A DNA stretch of 64,000 nucleotides, taken from assembly GCF_004010325.2 (NCBI RefSeq), contig NZ_SADR02000002.1:346980-410979 (forward strand). Direction: 5' to 3'. This document shows, in pieces, positions 1 to 8,600 of this stretch. The DNA comes from Mesorhizobium sp. M00.F.Ca.ET.216.01.1.1. GTDB lineage: Bacteria; Pseudomonadota; Alphaproteobacteria; Rhizobiales; Rhizobiaceae. The notes under the pieces are model-generated. The model ran no database searches, was not told the DNA's origin, and worked only from the letters and a program-made list of their open reading frames with translations. Each line of letters starts with the position of its first letter. The stretch's first letter is position 1. The translations under genes were made by a program, and so were the position numbers.

Positions 1-2
1 AT

Positions 3-41
3 TCCTACGAGCTCACCTATTCGGCCGGCGCCTATGTCTGA
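3..41 (+). CDS. C-terminal end of an unidentified protein (partial)
   Basis: Only the last twelve codons are inside the window. They read SYELTYSAGAYV and end in TGA, 19 bases before the next start codon. This is too little to name a family. The tight spacing suggests it is the upstream member of the operon that continues with the dehydrogenase and the RraA-like gene. Confidence 0.4.
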   Translation, partial: SYELTYSAGAYV

Positions 42-60
42 GGCGCGGGAGGGAAGTGGC

Positions 61-1071
61 ATGGCGGCACACCCCAAGGTCGTCATCACCGACTACGATT
101 ACGGCAATCTGGATATCGAACGGGCCGTACTGGACGCAGTCGGCGCGCGCGTCGTGGGGCTCCAGGCCAAGTCGGAGGAGGAACTGGCTGCCGAGACGGT
201 CGACTGCGACGCGGTGATGAACCAGTATGCCCGCATCGGCGCGAAAACGATCGAACGCATGCAGAGCTGCCGTGTGATCGCGCGCTATGGCGTCGGTGTC
301 GACATCGTCGATGTCGACGCGGCGACCGCCAAGGGCATCCTTGTCACCAATGTCCGCGACTATTGCACAGACGAGGTCGCCGACCATGCGATCGGGCTAT
401 GGCTCGCGCTCGCCCGCAAGCTTTTTCAATACAACGTCGCGACCCATGAAGGGATCTGGCGTTGGCAGACCGGGCAACCGATCCATCGGTTGAAGGGGCG
501 CACGATGGGCATTGTATCCTTCGGCAAGATCGGCCAGGCGATTGCCGAGCGCGCCAAAGGCTTCGGCGTCGATATCCTCGTTTACGATCCTTACATCGAG
601 GAGGGCGTCGCCGAGGCGAGAGGCGCGCGCCGCGTCGGCAAGGCAGAGATCCTCCAAAACTCCGACTTTCTGATGATGCAGGTGCCGATCACCCCCGAGA
701 CCCGGCATTTCCTGGGCGCGGCGGAATTCCGCCAGGTGAAGAAGGGGGCAATTATAGTGAATACCGGCCGCGGTCCAACCATCGACAACCGCGCGCTCTA
801 TCGGGCGCTGACCGAAGGCCGCATCGCCGGCGCCGGCCTGGATGATCCTGAAGAGGAGCCGGCCAAGCTCGCCAAGTGGAACCCAAGCGGCAATCCGCTG
901 TTCTCGCTCCCCAACGTCATCGTGACGCCCCACACGGCGTACTATTCCGAAGAGTCGATCCGGGTTGCCCGCGAAACCGCCGCGTCTGAAGTCGCGCGCG
1001 TGCTGACCGGCGGCATGCCGCTCAACCCGGTTAACGCAGTAGAGCTGACGCGAACGCCGGCTCGAAGATAA
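61..1071 (+). CDS. D-isomer-specific 2-hydroxyacid dehydrogenase (CtBP-like)
   Basis: The 336-residue product has the layout of the NAD-dependent 2-hydroxyacid dehydrogenases: an N-terminal substrate domain, a Rossmann domain with the fingerprint SFGKIG near residue 155, and a C-terminal return to the substrate domain. The catalytic trio is visible as Arg in NTGRG, an acidic run DDPEEEP and His in TPHTAYYSEES. The ending resembles the C-terminal-binding-protein group, whose bacterial members reduce or oxidise sugar-derived 2-oxo acids. The ATG at 61 was preferred to one at 34 because GGGAGGG lies a good distance upstream of it. An RraA-like gene follows after 13 bases, so a role in sugar-acid or aromatic-acid breakdown is likely; the substrate cannot be read from the sequence. 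Confidence 0.87.
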   Translation: MAAHPKVVITDYDYGNLDIERAVLDAVGARVVGLQAKSEEELAAETVDCDAVMNQYARIGAKTIERMQSCRVIARYGVGVDIVDVDAATAKGILVTNVRDYCTDEVADHAIGLWLALARKLFQYNVATHEGIWRWQTGQPIHRLKGRTMGIVSFGKIGQAIAERAKGFGVDILVYDPYIEEGVAEARGARRVGKAEILQNSDFLMMQVPITPETRHFLGAAEFRQVKKGAIIVNTGRGPTIDNRALYRALTEGRIAGAGLDDPEEEPAKLAKWNPSGNPLFSLPNVIVTPHTAYYSEESIRVARETAASEVARVLTGGMPLNPVNAVELTRTPARR

Positions 1072-1084
1072 GGAAGGTCATGCA

Positions 1085-1756
1085 ATGCTCAAGGTTTTCA
1101 ACGATTTCAAGCGGCAGCCGGCGCTGCTTGCAAAATTCGATGAGGTCGCCAAATGCTATAGCGCCTCATGCGTCTTTGCCGACGCGCAATACCGTCAGGG
1201 CGTGATGGATTCGGAGATCAAGCCGCCGTTTCCGGCGAAAATCGTCGGCCAGGCTCTCACGGTCCAGCTCTCTCCGGGAGACCTCGTTGACCCGCTCAGG
1301 GCAATCGAGATGGGCAGGGATGGTGACATCATCGTCGTCGACGCGGGCGGCGACCGGCAGACCTCGGTGTGCGGCGGGCTGATGGGCGGGCTCGCCAGGA
1401 ACCGCGGCATTCGCGGCATGATCATCGATGGCTCCGGCCGCGACATCGACGAGCTTGAGGCGATCGGCTGGCCGATCTGGACCCGCGCCATCACGGCGCG
1501 AGGCACGCACACAATGTTTTCAGGCCGAAAGGATGAGCTCTCGATCAACGTGCCAATTCAATGCGGCGGCGTACGGATCAGTCCCGGCGATTTTGTGGTC
1601 GCCGACACGATCGGCGTGACCGTCGTGCCGATAGCCAGCGCCGAAACCGTCGTGGAGCTCGCGCGCGAACAGGCAGCGCGTGAACAGAAGACCCGCGAAT
1701 GGGTCGCCCAAGGCAAAACACTCGAAGAGCTGCTTAACGAGTTCGGTCGTCTTTGA
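1085..1756 (+). CDS. RraA-like / 4-hydroxy-4-methyl-2-oxoglutarate aldolase family protein
   Basis: The 223-residue protein belongs to the RraA/dimethylmenaquinone methyltransferase fold family. The core GGLMGGLARNRGIRG followed by IDGSGRDIDEL matches the family's glycine-rich loop and the Arg-Asp pair that binds the metal-chelated oxo-acid in HMG/oxaloacetate aldolases. The protein is longer than the RNase E inhibitor RraA (about 160 residues) and has a C-terminal helix rich in Arg, Glu and Gln, as in catabolic members that split 4-carboxy-4-hydroxy-2-oxo acids to pyruvate. It follows the dehydrogenase by 13 bases and is almost certainly cotranscribed. An aldolase or decarboxylase role in a sugar-acid or aromatic pathway is inferred. 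Confidence 0.83.
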   Translation: MLKVFNDFKRQPALLAKFDEVAKCYSASCVFADAQYRQGVMDSEIKPPFPAKIVGQALTVQLSPGDLVDPLRAIEMGRDGDIIVVDAGGDRQTSVCGGLMGGLARNRGIRGMIIDGSGRDIDELEAIGWPIWTRAITARGTHTMFSGRKDELSINVPIQCGGVRISPGDFVVADTIGVTVVPIASAETVVELAREQAAREQKTREWVAQGKTLEELLNEFGRL

Positions 1757-1789
1757 GACCGAGGATCTTTTCGCGTCCGGCCGGCCCCT

Positions 1790-2017
1790 ATATGCTTGTC
1801 CTATGGCGACGCCGTTTGCCCGTGAACGGCGAGAGACGCATCGATATCGGCACGTAAACCGATCACCAGCGGTATCATCAATTATCTTGGCCCGTTCCGG
1901 ATGTCTTGATGCAATCCGAACGAAAAATTCACCATTGCGGAGATGCCGAACAACGCGGCGGCCGAGAAACCCGGTTCCACCGAACACGCTGACGACGCGA
2001 TGGTTCATGGCAGCCAT
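1790..2017 (-). pseudogene. 5' remnant of an NAD(P)H-binding reductase/epimerase (NmrA/NDUFA9-like)
   Basis: Reading on the minus strand, the first 45 residues are a clear dinucleotide-binding start (VVSVFGGTGFLGRRVVRHL, then VRIASRHPERAKI). About 55 codons in, the family match LRADIDASLAV moves to a neighbouring frame, and nothing of the remaining roughly 250 residues follows before the end of the RraA-like gene. This is a truncated, frameshifted remnant. It opens a stretch of decayed genes that runs to about 5010. Confidence 0.6.
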
Positions 2018-2084
2018 GGCTTAGACTTTGTCAGCTCATGTCGACCGTCTCGACCCGGCGGTTCAGGTCACGTGGACGGCACGC

Positions 2085-2411
2085 CTACTGACCACTATCT
2101 ATCACTTGGGCTACCTCGTACAGATTGGGATCGATCTCGTCCGTCAACTGATCGAAATGACCCCACTCCTTGCGGAATTCCGGCGATTGATGAGCCGACC
2201 GTAGCAGATCGCGATTCTGCCATTGGACGTAGTTGACGATGCGCCGCCCGTCGAGGCTGCGATGCAGGCTGATTGAGATGAAGCCAGGCTGGCGCGCCAT
2301 AAAGCGCGCTCGCTCGATCATGACCGACAATGCCTCGGCCTGCTTGTCCGGTTCGGAATCGACGATGGTGATTTGGGTCACGTGCTGGTTGTCGGCTCGG
2401 ATCTGTGTCAT
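2085..2411 (-). CDS. Antibiotic biosynthesis monooxygenase (ABM) domain protein
   Basis: The 108-residue product has the dimeric alpha-beta barrel pattern of the ABM family: a first strand (VTQITIVDSEPDKQAE), a helix with RARFMARQPGFISISLHRSLDG, then RRIVNYVQWQNRDLLRSAHQSPEF. Relatives include small quinol or heme-degrading monooxygenases and stress-induced proteins of unknown substrate. The ATG used has GAGG seven bases upstream; the longer frame upstream has no family similarity. It stands alone between decayed genes and appears intact. Confidence 0.75.
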   Translation of the reverse strand: MTQIRADNQHVTQITIVDSEPDKQAEALSVMIERARFMARQPGFISISLHRSLDGRRIVNYVQWQNRDLLRSAHQSPEFRKEWGHFDQLTDEIDPNLYEVAQVIDSGQ

Positions 2412-2607
2412 AGGGACCTCGCTAGATTGGCAGTTGGATGAGCTGGCCGAGTTTGGGAATGGCGATGCCAAGTAGTCTCTCGGCCGGAAGGCAGAACGCA
2501 TGCTCTTGGTTCATCGGCGCGACGTAATCGAGCCGGTTGAAGTAGGGCGGCGAGTCTCACGGAATCCGCCCAGTGGCCAACACGTGGCGGAATAGCAGGA
2601 GGCAACG

Positions 2608-2727
2608 ATGGATTTCAACGACAGGCGTCTCTGGTACGGCGTGGCAGTAGCGATCGTAGTATTGCTCGTCATTGCGTATGCGGCTGGCTGGCTTGGCGGC
2701 ACACCACCACCAGCGCCGCCACAGTGA
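2608..2727 (+). CDS. Small single-pass membrane protein, 39 residues
   Basis: A perfect AGGAGG lies six bases before the ATG. The product begins MDFNDRRLWYGVAVAIVV, continues as one hydrophobic helix of about 20 residues, and ends in a proline-rich tail (GGTPPPAPPQ). A charged amphipathic start, one transmembrane helix and a short Pro tail are typical of small rhizobial inner-membrane proteins with no assigned role. The strong ribosome site is the main reason to call it a gene. Confidence 0.6.
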   Translation: MDFNDRRLWYGVAVAIVVLLVIAYAAGWLGGTPPPAPPQ

Positions 2728-2782
2728 GAGCGATCATGACCTGGATGGACCCAAGCAGGTTCACGACCCTGTCACGCCCCTG

Positions 2783-3091
2783 ATGGTTTCGCTGGGCATG
2801 TCGTTCGCGCAGCAATCGTTTGAAGCCGCAGCGGCAGAAGCCCTCCTAATGTATCGGGCAAGCCTTCGTGCATCCGAAGATGTCGAAGCCAAGCTGCACA
2901 GGGTTCACTACGGCCAGCGAGCGGCTCCGATCCAAATGAATTTGACGAACTGCGGGCCGCATATCTTCGCTCATTTGAGCCTGCTCCGTGCCAGTCGAAG
3001 CGTCCTTGCGGCGTTAATCGACAACTCGGCTACATTCCGGCGAATTGGCGAAACCGGGCAACCTGGCGTTCGGTCGCGATGGCTCCAATGA
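2783..3091 (+). CDS. Hypothetical protein, possibly degenerate
   Basis: An open frame whose in-frame ATG at 2783 begins MVSLGMSFAQQSFEAAAAEA, which looks like an amphipathic helical protein, faintly phasin-like. The C-terminal third (TGQPGVRSRWLQ) loses this character. No ribosome site stands out and neighbouring frames are also open. It lies among gene remnants, so it may be a decayed fragment. Confidence 0.25.
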   Translation: MVSLGMSFAQQSFEAAAAEALLMYRASLRASEDVEAKLHRVHYGQRAAPIQMNLTNCGPHIFAHLSLLRASRSVLAALIDNSATFRRIGETGQPGVRSRWLQ

Positions 3092-3161
3092 CATTGACGC
3101 AAATGCGGTCTGGTGGAGCTCCGTAGCGAGCGTGCGGGAGAGATTACCAGGTTGGTGACAT

Positions 3162-3254
3162 TCAAAATTTCAGTTCCTCCATGTGTCGCATGGCCTTGGC
3201 GAGGTCATCGTCTTCACGGCAGCAATGGGTGCCAGCAGTCATGACATCTCGCGC
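3162..3254 (-). pseudogene. Possible CBS-domain fragment
   Basis: About 30 residues on the minus strand (ARDVMTAGTHCCREDDDL then AKAMRHMEELKF) resemble the start of a CBS repeat, which usually goes on to a second strand pair. A stop codon follows directly after ELKF and no second half is found in any frame. It is very short, so similarity by chance is possible. Confidence 0.25.
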
Positions 3255-3356
3255 CGTCGGCTTGCGGCCATCAAAACCATCCTCTGCCGTTCCTTTGCAA
3301 TCCTGTTCAACATAAGCGGGCAAGATCATCGATCCCGGCGTTGCCGACGAAATCAG

Positions 3357-3848
3357 GAACTCGTATCCGAGTCCGGCTTGACACCGGTGGTGATCCTCGG
3401 TGAAGCGGATGATCTCACACAAGTCCTCAAAGCGCTCGAATGTGGCACGTACGGCTATATTCCAGTCTCGGTCGGCATCGAAATATGCGTCAAGGATCAA
3501 TCTGGCATTGGCAGGGGGCATTTTCGTGCCGGCAAGCAGCGTGTTTGCCAAGCAGAAGACAATCGACTCCGTCAGACCAGACCGTTGTCCCACAACTGAC
3601 ATATTCACACCGCGTCAGACGACGGTCGCGGATGCTCTCCGACGGGGCAAGGCAAACAAGATCATTGCCTATGAGCTCAACCTTCGTGAAAGCACGGTGA
3701 AGGTCATATCGGCAACATAATGCGGAAACTGAAGGCCATAAATCGTACCGGGGTCGCCTACAAGATGAGGGACCTTTTGCCGCTCAAATACGCCACCCTT
3801 GTTCTTTACGGCGGTCCGCCGGCTCAGACGAGCCCGCTTCAACAATGA
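3357..3848 (+). pseudogene. LuxR/NarL-type response regulator, broken by two frameshifts
   Basis: Three frames joined in order recreate a response regulator. First comes receiver-domain text (LTPVVILGEADD, then QVLKALECGTYGYIP). After a frame change comes INLALAGGIFVPASSVFA with the start of the helix-turn-helix (FTPRQTTVADALRRGKANK, then IIAYELNLRESTVKV). After a second change comes HIGNIMRKLKAINRTGVAYK, the end of a GerE-type domain. The phospho-acceptor half of the receiver is not recognisable upstream. At least two indels and a lost N-terminus make function unlikely. Confidence 0.7.
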
Positions 3849-3868
3849 TGCCGCGAAACGTCGCCGGC

Positions 3869-4306
3869 TTATCCGACGAACGCCTCACGAATCCGAGCGA
3901 ACATGCCGGGCTGTCTCCCTGCAATCGCCGCACGGACGTGACGGGCGGCCGTTACGGCGTTCACCGTCGCGCCGAAATGACAATAGCAGATGATCTCATG
4001 CAATTGCCTGTCGGTCAGTTCGAAGAACCGCTTCGCTTCGCCGTAGTTGTCGTTTTCCAACCCGGCGGCACGGAGAACAGGATCCTCGAAAGCGACTGAG
4101 ATCGGCGAGCCGTCGCCGCGCATGGCCCCGCGTGCTGTAACCGGCTGATACTCGGTCTGGTGCAGCGTCGAGAGGCACCGGTCAGGGTTCCGTTCAAGGA
4201 GCTCCGCCCAGCGTTCAAGACGTTCGCTGCGCGACATGGCCTGGCGCGGACAGGCCTGATCGATCTCGGCGACGATCTGCAGTTGCTCGATCGTCTGGTG
4301 TTTCAT
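3869..4306 (-). CDS. Conserved-looking hypothetical protein, 145 residues
   Basis: An intact minus-strand frame beginning MKHQTIEQLQIVAEIDQACP with a perfect AGGAGG six bases upstream. The protein is soluble and mostly helical, with an SRSERLERWAELLERNP segment and a later FFELTDRQLHEIICYCHFGA segment. No catalytic motif is evident. I do not recognise a characterised family. It sits alone between pseudogenes on both sides. Confidence 0.65.
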   Translation of the reverse strand: MKHQTIEQLQIVAEIDQACPRQAMSRSERLERWAELLERNPDRCLSTLHQTEYQPVTARGAMRGDGSPISVAFEDPVLRAAGLENDNYGEAKRFFELTDRQLHEIICYCHFGATVNAVTAARHVRAAIAGRQPGMFARIREAFVG

Positions 4307-4625
4307 TTTGGCCTCCTATTCGAACGATAGTCGGTCCACCCATATCCTTCTTATACCTGCAGCCAGCGTGACTCCAACCGATCGTGAAGTCCAATCACGA
4401 TGATGCTGGGAGGGCTCCGCTCACGAAAATACGGAGGCCTCGCAAGGGTTCGGCCAGTTCAATTGGCGAACGCGGTCAACAAGCGCGGCTGCTCGCCGCC
4501 CCCTACCATGGCGGCTAAAAAGGTCGCCCGAAATTCGATATGCCAAGAGCAGCGATATCCGCATCTCGGGCACAAGCAGAACGTGATCGACCTTATGCAC
4601 CGCTGGATGCAGGAGGGAGAAACGA

Positions 4626-4812
4626 GTGATAGAACTGAACCTGGCCGAGCGCCCGCCAGAAAAGGACTACCGGCACATCGTGCGCCTCGAGGGGGTGCAG
4701 AAATTCTTCGGCGCAATCCAGGCGGTCCGCGACATCGATTTTTCGGTCGGCAGGAATGAAATTGTCGGACTGATCGGCGACAACGGCGCGGGAAAGTCCA
4801 CGCTCATCCGTG
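4626..4812 (+). pseudogene. 5' fragment of a sugar ABC transporter ATPase
   Basis: After a GTG start with GGAG upstream, about 60 residues match the first strand pair of a CUT2-type ATPase ([18 protein letters not shown]) and a full Walker A (GDNGAGKST). Directly after the Walker A helix the sequence changes to text unrelated to ATPases ([16 protein letters not shown]), and the frame stops at 4889. Signature, Walker B and switch regions are absent. The junction near 4812 abuts a fragment of a different gene on the opposite strand, so this is a deletion or recombination scar. Confidence 0.72.
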
Positions 4813-4839
4813 ACCGGGAGCTCAACCTCGCCGAATATT

Positions 4840-5010
4840 CGGTGCGTGATGAACCCAGCGCCGGTAGCGCCAGCCGTGCCTTTGGATGAGAGCATCGCGA
4901 CAAGCAGCAGAAGGATCTGGTCACCAATCGAAAGGTGGATGTTGGTCGCCTGCGCGATGAACAGGCAGCCAACCTCATGTAGATGTGGCCCAGCCTTTTC
5001 GCCGCCAACG
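4840..5010 (-). pseudogene. Internal fragment of a DctA-type dicarboxylate symporter
   Basis: On the minus strand, GHIYMRLAA in one frame and [17 protein letters not shown] plus [17 protein letters not shown] in the adjacent frame rebuild the conserved core of the dicarboxylate/amino-acid:cation symporters (family pattern TSIYMTMAAIFIAQATN then LLTSKGAAGVTGSGFI). A one-base shift separates the halves and both gene ends are missing. The fragment stops where the truncated ATPase begins, so two unrelated genes have been fused tail to head by deletion. Confidence 0.62.
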
Positions 5011-5118
5011 GACAGTCGTCGTTTGCAAGCGATTCAGCACCTGCTAAAATTGCCAAAACTTCAGCGACGATCTGGTGAGCGTCGGCTGAGCATCAAAGGT
5101 CAACTCGGGAGGTGAAAA

Positions 5119-6105
5119 ATGTCCAAGAGACAGCTTTGCCTTGCACTGATCACAGTGCTGGCTCTCGCGGCAGCTCCGCAGGCTGCTGCCGCACAACACA
5201 AGGTCAAGATCGGCTTTCTGCCTGGCGTCGTCGATCCTTTCTATCAGGTGATGCAGATTGGCGTTGAGGCTGCGGCGACGGACCTCGGCGTCGAGGTCGT
5301 GACGCAGATCCCGCAGACGTGGGGCGTCGAGGCCCAGACGCCGATTTTGGACGCCATGGTGGCGCGCGGCGACCTCGACTACATCGTGACCGCGCCGACT
5401 GACAAGGACCAGATGATCGGTCCACTCAAGGCGGCGGTCGACGCCGGTATCAAGGTCATCACCGTTGATACGTTCCTCGGCGACGGCGACTACGTGAACG
5501 GCCCGGTGACCTTCCCGATCAGCTATATCGGCTCCGACAACGTCGAAGGCGGACGCATTTCAGCCCGGGGCCTCGCCAAGGCAATCGACGGAAAGGGTAT
5601 TGTCTACATCAACTCCACGAACCCGAACGTCAGCTCGGTCGAGGGTCGCGAGCAGGGCTTCAAGGAGGTGATGGAGAAGGAATTTCCAGACATCAAGGTC
5701 CTCGGGCCGGACTACAATCTCGATGACCAGAACAAGGCGACGCAACAAACCGCGGCGGTCCTCGAACGCGAACCCGACCTCGCCGGGGTGTTCGGCACCA
5801 ACGTGTTCAGCGCTCAAGGCGCCGGAACGGCCGTCGTCAACGCCGGCTTGGGCGGCCACGTTCAAGTTGTCGCCTATGACGCGACGCAATTGGCAATCGA
5901 GCTGATGAACAACGGCGTCGTCTCGCTGGTATTGGCACAGAAACCGTTCGACATGGGTTACATGGCTGTGCAGTTCGCCGCGGCCGATGCTGCCGGCGTC
6001 ACGAGCCTGCCGCGTCGTGTCGAGACCGGGTTCGCCATCATCGACAAGGATAACGTCAAAGACCCGGCGATTGCCCGCTTCATCTATCAGGTTCCGGCCA
6101 AATAG
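5119..6105 (+). CDS. Periplasmic sugar-binding protein of a CUT2 ABC transporter
   Basis: The 328-residue product starts with a Sec signal (MSKRQLCLALITVLALAAA, cleavage after AAA near residue 25). A type I periplasmic-binding fold follows (VKIGFLPGVVDPFYQVMQIG, then DYIVTAPTDKDQM and AAVDAGIKVITVDT), like RbsB and FrcB. This family delivers pentoses, hexoses or sugar alcohols to a membrane permease. A GGAGG precedes the ATG by eight bases. It is the first gene of a binding protein-permease-ATPase operon. The ligand is not deducible. Confidence 0.88.
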   Translation: MSKRQLCLALITVLALAAAPQAAAAQHKVKIGFLPGVVDPFYQVMQIGVEAAATDLGVEVVTQIPQTWGVEAQTPILDAMVARGDLDYIVTAPTDKDQMIGPLKAAVDAGIKVITVDTFLGDGDYVNGPVTFPISYIGSDNVEGGRISARGLAKAIDGKGIVYINSTNPNVSSVEGREQGFKEVMEKEFPDIKVLGPDYNLDDQNKATQQTAAVLEREPDLAGVFGTNVFSAQGAGTAVVNAGLGGHVQVVAYDATQLAIELMNNGVVSLVLAQKPFDMGYMAVQFAAADAAGVTSLPRRVETGFAIIDKDNVKDPAIARFIYQVPAK

Positions 6106-6181
6106 CGGGCGACGGTTGACTGGCCTGCCGGGAGCGGCGCTCCCGGGATTAGCTCGCGTCCGCTCATGAGGACAAGGTTTC

Positions 6182-7336
6182 GTGGCCCGCGTGGAAATGA
6201 AGGCGGTGGCGGAGATGGCCCCCGCAGCGCAAACCCTAACGCCGCCGAAGCGATTCGTGCTGGCGCTGAGCCGGTCCTGGGCCTGGGCTTTCCTCGCCCT
6301 GATGATCGTCTTCTTCGTCGTGACAGTACCGATCGTCAGCTTTGGCGCCGTCAATTTCCTCACCGTGCGCAACTCGCAGAACATCCTCGTCGCCATCACA
6401 CCGATACTTTTGCTCGGCCTCGGCCAGACCTTCGTCATCATCGCCGCCGGCATCGACCTCTCCGTCGGTTGGGTCATGAGTCTCGCCTCGGTGTTGTCGG
6501 CGCTGGCGATCCGCGCTGTCTTCAATGCCGGACTGCCGCTTTTTCCCTCGGTCGTCGTCGGATTCCTCGCCGCGGTGGCTGGCGCCGGTGTCGTCGGTTT
6601 CGTCAATGGCGTCATCATCGCCAAGCTGAAAGTGCCGGCCTTCATCGTGACGCTGGGGAGCTCGTTCATCGTGCGTGGCGTCGCGTTGTTGATGTCCGAG
6701 AACACGACGGTGATCGGCCTGCCTCCAGGAATTCGCGCCTATGGCAATGACGCTCTCGTCTATTTCATACGCGGCGAGGCCGGCGGCCTCCATTTCCTCG
6801 CAGCGCCGGAGGTAAGCGGCGAGCTGCTCCGTCGCATGGACCGCATCCTTCCTTATCCCGTGGTGCTCACCGCCATCATTGTCGCGATCGCGATCTTCGT
6901 TTTGCGAAAGACCCAGTTCGGCCGGCACACCTACGCCATCGGCGGCAATGTCGAGGCGGCCATCCGCACCGGCATCCCGGTCGACCGCCATATCATCTCG
7001 CTCTACATCCTCTCCTCCGCAACGGCCGGTATCGCCGGTTTCCTGTCGACACTCCGCTTCACTGCCGGCTCGGCGGTGATCGGCGATGCGTTGCTTCTCT
7101 CCTCGATTGCCGCCGTCATCATTGGCGGCGTCAGCCTGTTCGGCGGCGCCGGAAGCGTGATGGGCACCGTCATCGGCGCTTTGATCATCGCAGTGCTAAC
7201 TACCGGTCTTGTCATGCTGAACGTCGAGGCGTTCTGGCAATTCATCGTCGTTGGCGTTGTCGTGATCGTCGCCGTTCTGATCGACCAGTCGCGAGACCTG
7301 ATTATCGGCCGGGCGACACGAGGGCCGCCGACGTGA
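6182..7336 (+). CDS. CUT2 sugar ABC transporter permease
   Basis: The 384-residue protein has eight to ten hydrophobic segments and the RbsC/FrcC landmarks: GLGQTFVIIAAGIDLSVGW near residue 80, then KLKVPAFIVTLGSSFIVRG, and a C-terminal ALLLSSIAAVIIGGVSLFGG. A soluble insert between the central helices (AYGNDALVYFIRGEAGG) makes it somewhat longer than RbsC. GTG is the likely start, with an in-frame ATG five codons further in as an alternative. Its stop overlaps the start of the ATPase gene by four bases, showing translational coupling. Confidence 0.88.
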   Translation: MARVEMKAVAEMAPAAQTLTPPKRFVLALSRSWAWAFLALMIVFFVVTVPIVSFGAVNFLTVRNSQNILVAITPILLLGLGQTFVIIAAGIDLSVGWVMSLASVLSALAIRAVFNAGLPLFPSVVVGFLAAVAGAGVVGFVNGVIIAKLKVPAFIVTLGSSFIVRGVALLMSENTTVIGLPPGIRAYGNDALVYFIRGEAGGLHFLAAPEVSGELLRRMDRILPYPVVLTAIIVAIAIFVLRKTQFGRHTYAIGGNVEAAIRTGIPVDRHIISLYILSSATAGIAGFLSTLRFTAGSAVIGDALLLSSIAAVIIGGVSLFGGAGSVMGTVIGALIIAVLTTGLVMLNVEAFWQFIVVGVVVIVAVLIDQSRDLIIGRATRGPPT

Positions 7337-8097
7337 CGGAGCCTGTCCTTTCGATCAGGAAGCTGACTAAGCGCTTCGGCGGCCTTGTGGCCGTCGACGA
7401 CGTAAGCTGGGATGTCTACCCTGGCGAGGTCGTTGCTCTGCTCGGCGACAACGGCGCCGGCAAGTCGACCCTTATCAAGTGCGTGTCGGGCGTTTATCAG
7501 CCGGACGAAGGCGAGATCTGCTTCGAGGGCCGGCTCAGCCATTTTGCCCGCCCGATGGATGCGCGCCGGCAAGGCATCGAGACGATCTATCAGGACTTGG
7601 CGCTCGCCAACAATCTCGATGTCAGCGCCAATATCTTCCTTGGGCGCGAAGCGAAGAAGCGCTACCTCGCCGGCCTCATCCGGACGCTCGACGAGCAGAT
7701 GATGCTTCGGGAGTCCCGGGCGGCGCTGGAGTCGCTCGCGATCCAATTCCCGAGCCTCACGCAGCCGATCGAGAGCCTGTCCGGCGGACAACGTCAGGCC
7801 GTCGCAATCGCTCGCGCCGTCTATTGGGACGCCCGGTTGATGATCATGGACGAGCCGACCAACAATCTCGGCGTTCCCGAGCAGCACAAGGTCCTGGAGC
7901 TCATCAGGAAGCTGCGGGACCAGGGGGTCCCCGTCATCCTGATCACGCACACGCTGCCCGATGTTTTCGCGGTCTCAGACCGCCTCATGGTGATGCGCAG
8001 GGGGCACAAAGTGACGGAGAAGCGGACGACGGAGACGCATACTGAGGAACTTGTGCAATACATGGTGGGCGCCCTGGACGATACGCGCGTACAATAG
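7333..8097 (+). CDS. CUT2 sugar ABC transporter ATPase (single domain)
   Basis: The 254-residue ATPase has Walker [10 protein letters not shown] near residue 38, signature LSGGQRQAVAIARAV, Walker B LMIMDEPTNNLG and switch His in LITHTLPDV. Most CUT2 systems use a duplicated ATPase of about 500 residues; a single domain of this size is the FrcA type, which works as a homodimer. The DEPTNNLGV replacement for the usual DEPTSALD is normal in this subgroup. It completes the three-gene transporter. The truncated ATPase at 4626 belongs to the same family and may be a leftover of a related system. Confidence 0.88.
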   Translation: MTEPVLSIRKLTKRFGGLVAVDDVSWDVYPGEVVALLGDNGAGKSTLIKCVSGVYQPDEGEICFEGRLSHFARPMDARRQGIETIYQDLALANNLDVSANIFLGREAKKRYLAGLIRTLDEQMMLRESRAALESLAIQFPSLTQPIESLSGGQRQAVAIARAVYWDARLMIMDEPTNNLGVPEQHKVLELIRKLRDQGVPVILITHTLPDVFAVSDRLMVMRRGHKVTEKRTTETHTEELVQYMVGALDDTRVQ

Positions 8098-8600
8098 ATG
8101 GCGGCGCTCGATGTACTGGAAGAGATGACACCGAAGAGTGACACGAACACAACGCGCCCCAGCGGGGGAAGCGCTCAAGCACGGCCATCAGTGCGAACGA
8201 TACGTCTTCGTCGCGGATAGGAAGCGGTTCGTTGCGAACAACGGTGCGCTCCTGGCCGCTGCCGCCACCGCGGGGACCGACAATCTCGTACTGACCCGAC
8301 CGGGGCGTATTCGTCACACCGTGGAGCCCGCATCCACTTCAACTGAAGCAGCCAAGATGTTAAAATGGTATGCAGCGCACCTCGGTGCACCTACGGGAGA
8401 TGTGGGTTGTGACGACCCACGAGTTGCCCCGCAGTATTGATGCTTTGGCGGTCCAAGTGGCCCCCTGCGCCGTTCGTACCCCCCTTTCAAACGTTGCCGT
8501 CTGCGACGGAGCGCTCGCGCGCTTCGTAAGCGGTCAAACGCGTGCGAGCGGTTCTGGCACCGGCCGCCCGACGGGCTGGAGCGGAAAAGGGAGGAATAAG
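8098..8600 (+). other. Intergenic region before the second sugar operon
   Basis: About 500 bases without a convincing gene. Short open frames here have no start signal or family character. It must contain the promoter for the binding-protein gene that follows, but I see no strong hexamer pair or palindrome. GGGAGG just before 8601 is the ribosome site of that gene. Confidence 0.5.

Noticed and set aside
5560..6705. 381-codon minus-strand frame
   Set aside because: It lies opposite the CUT2 binding protein and permease genes, is low-complexity Thr/Arg-rich and has no family character.
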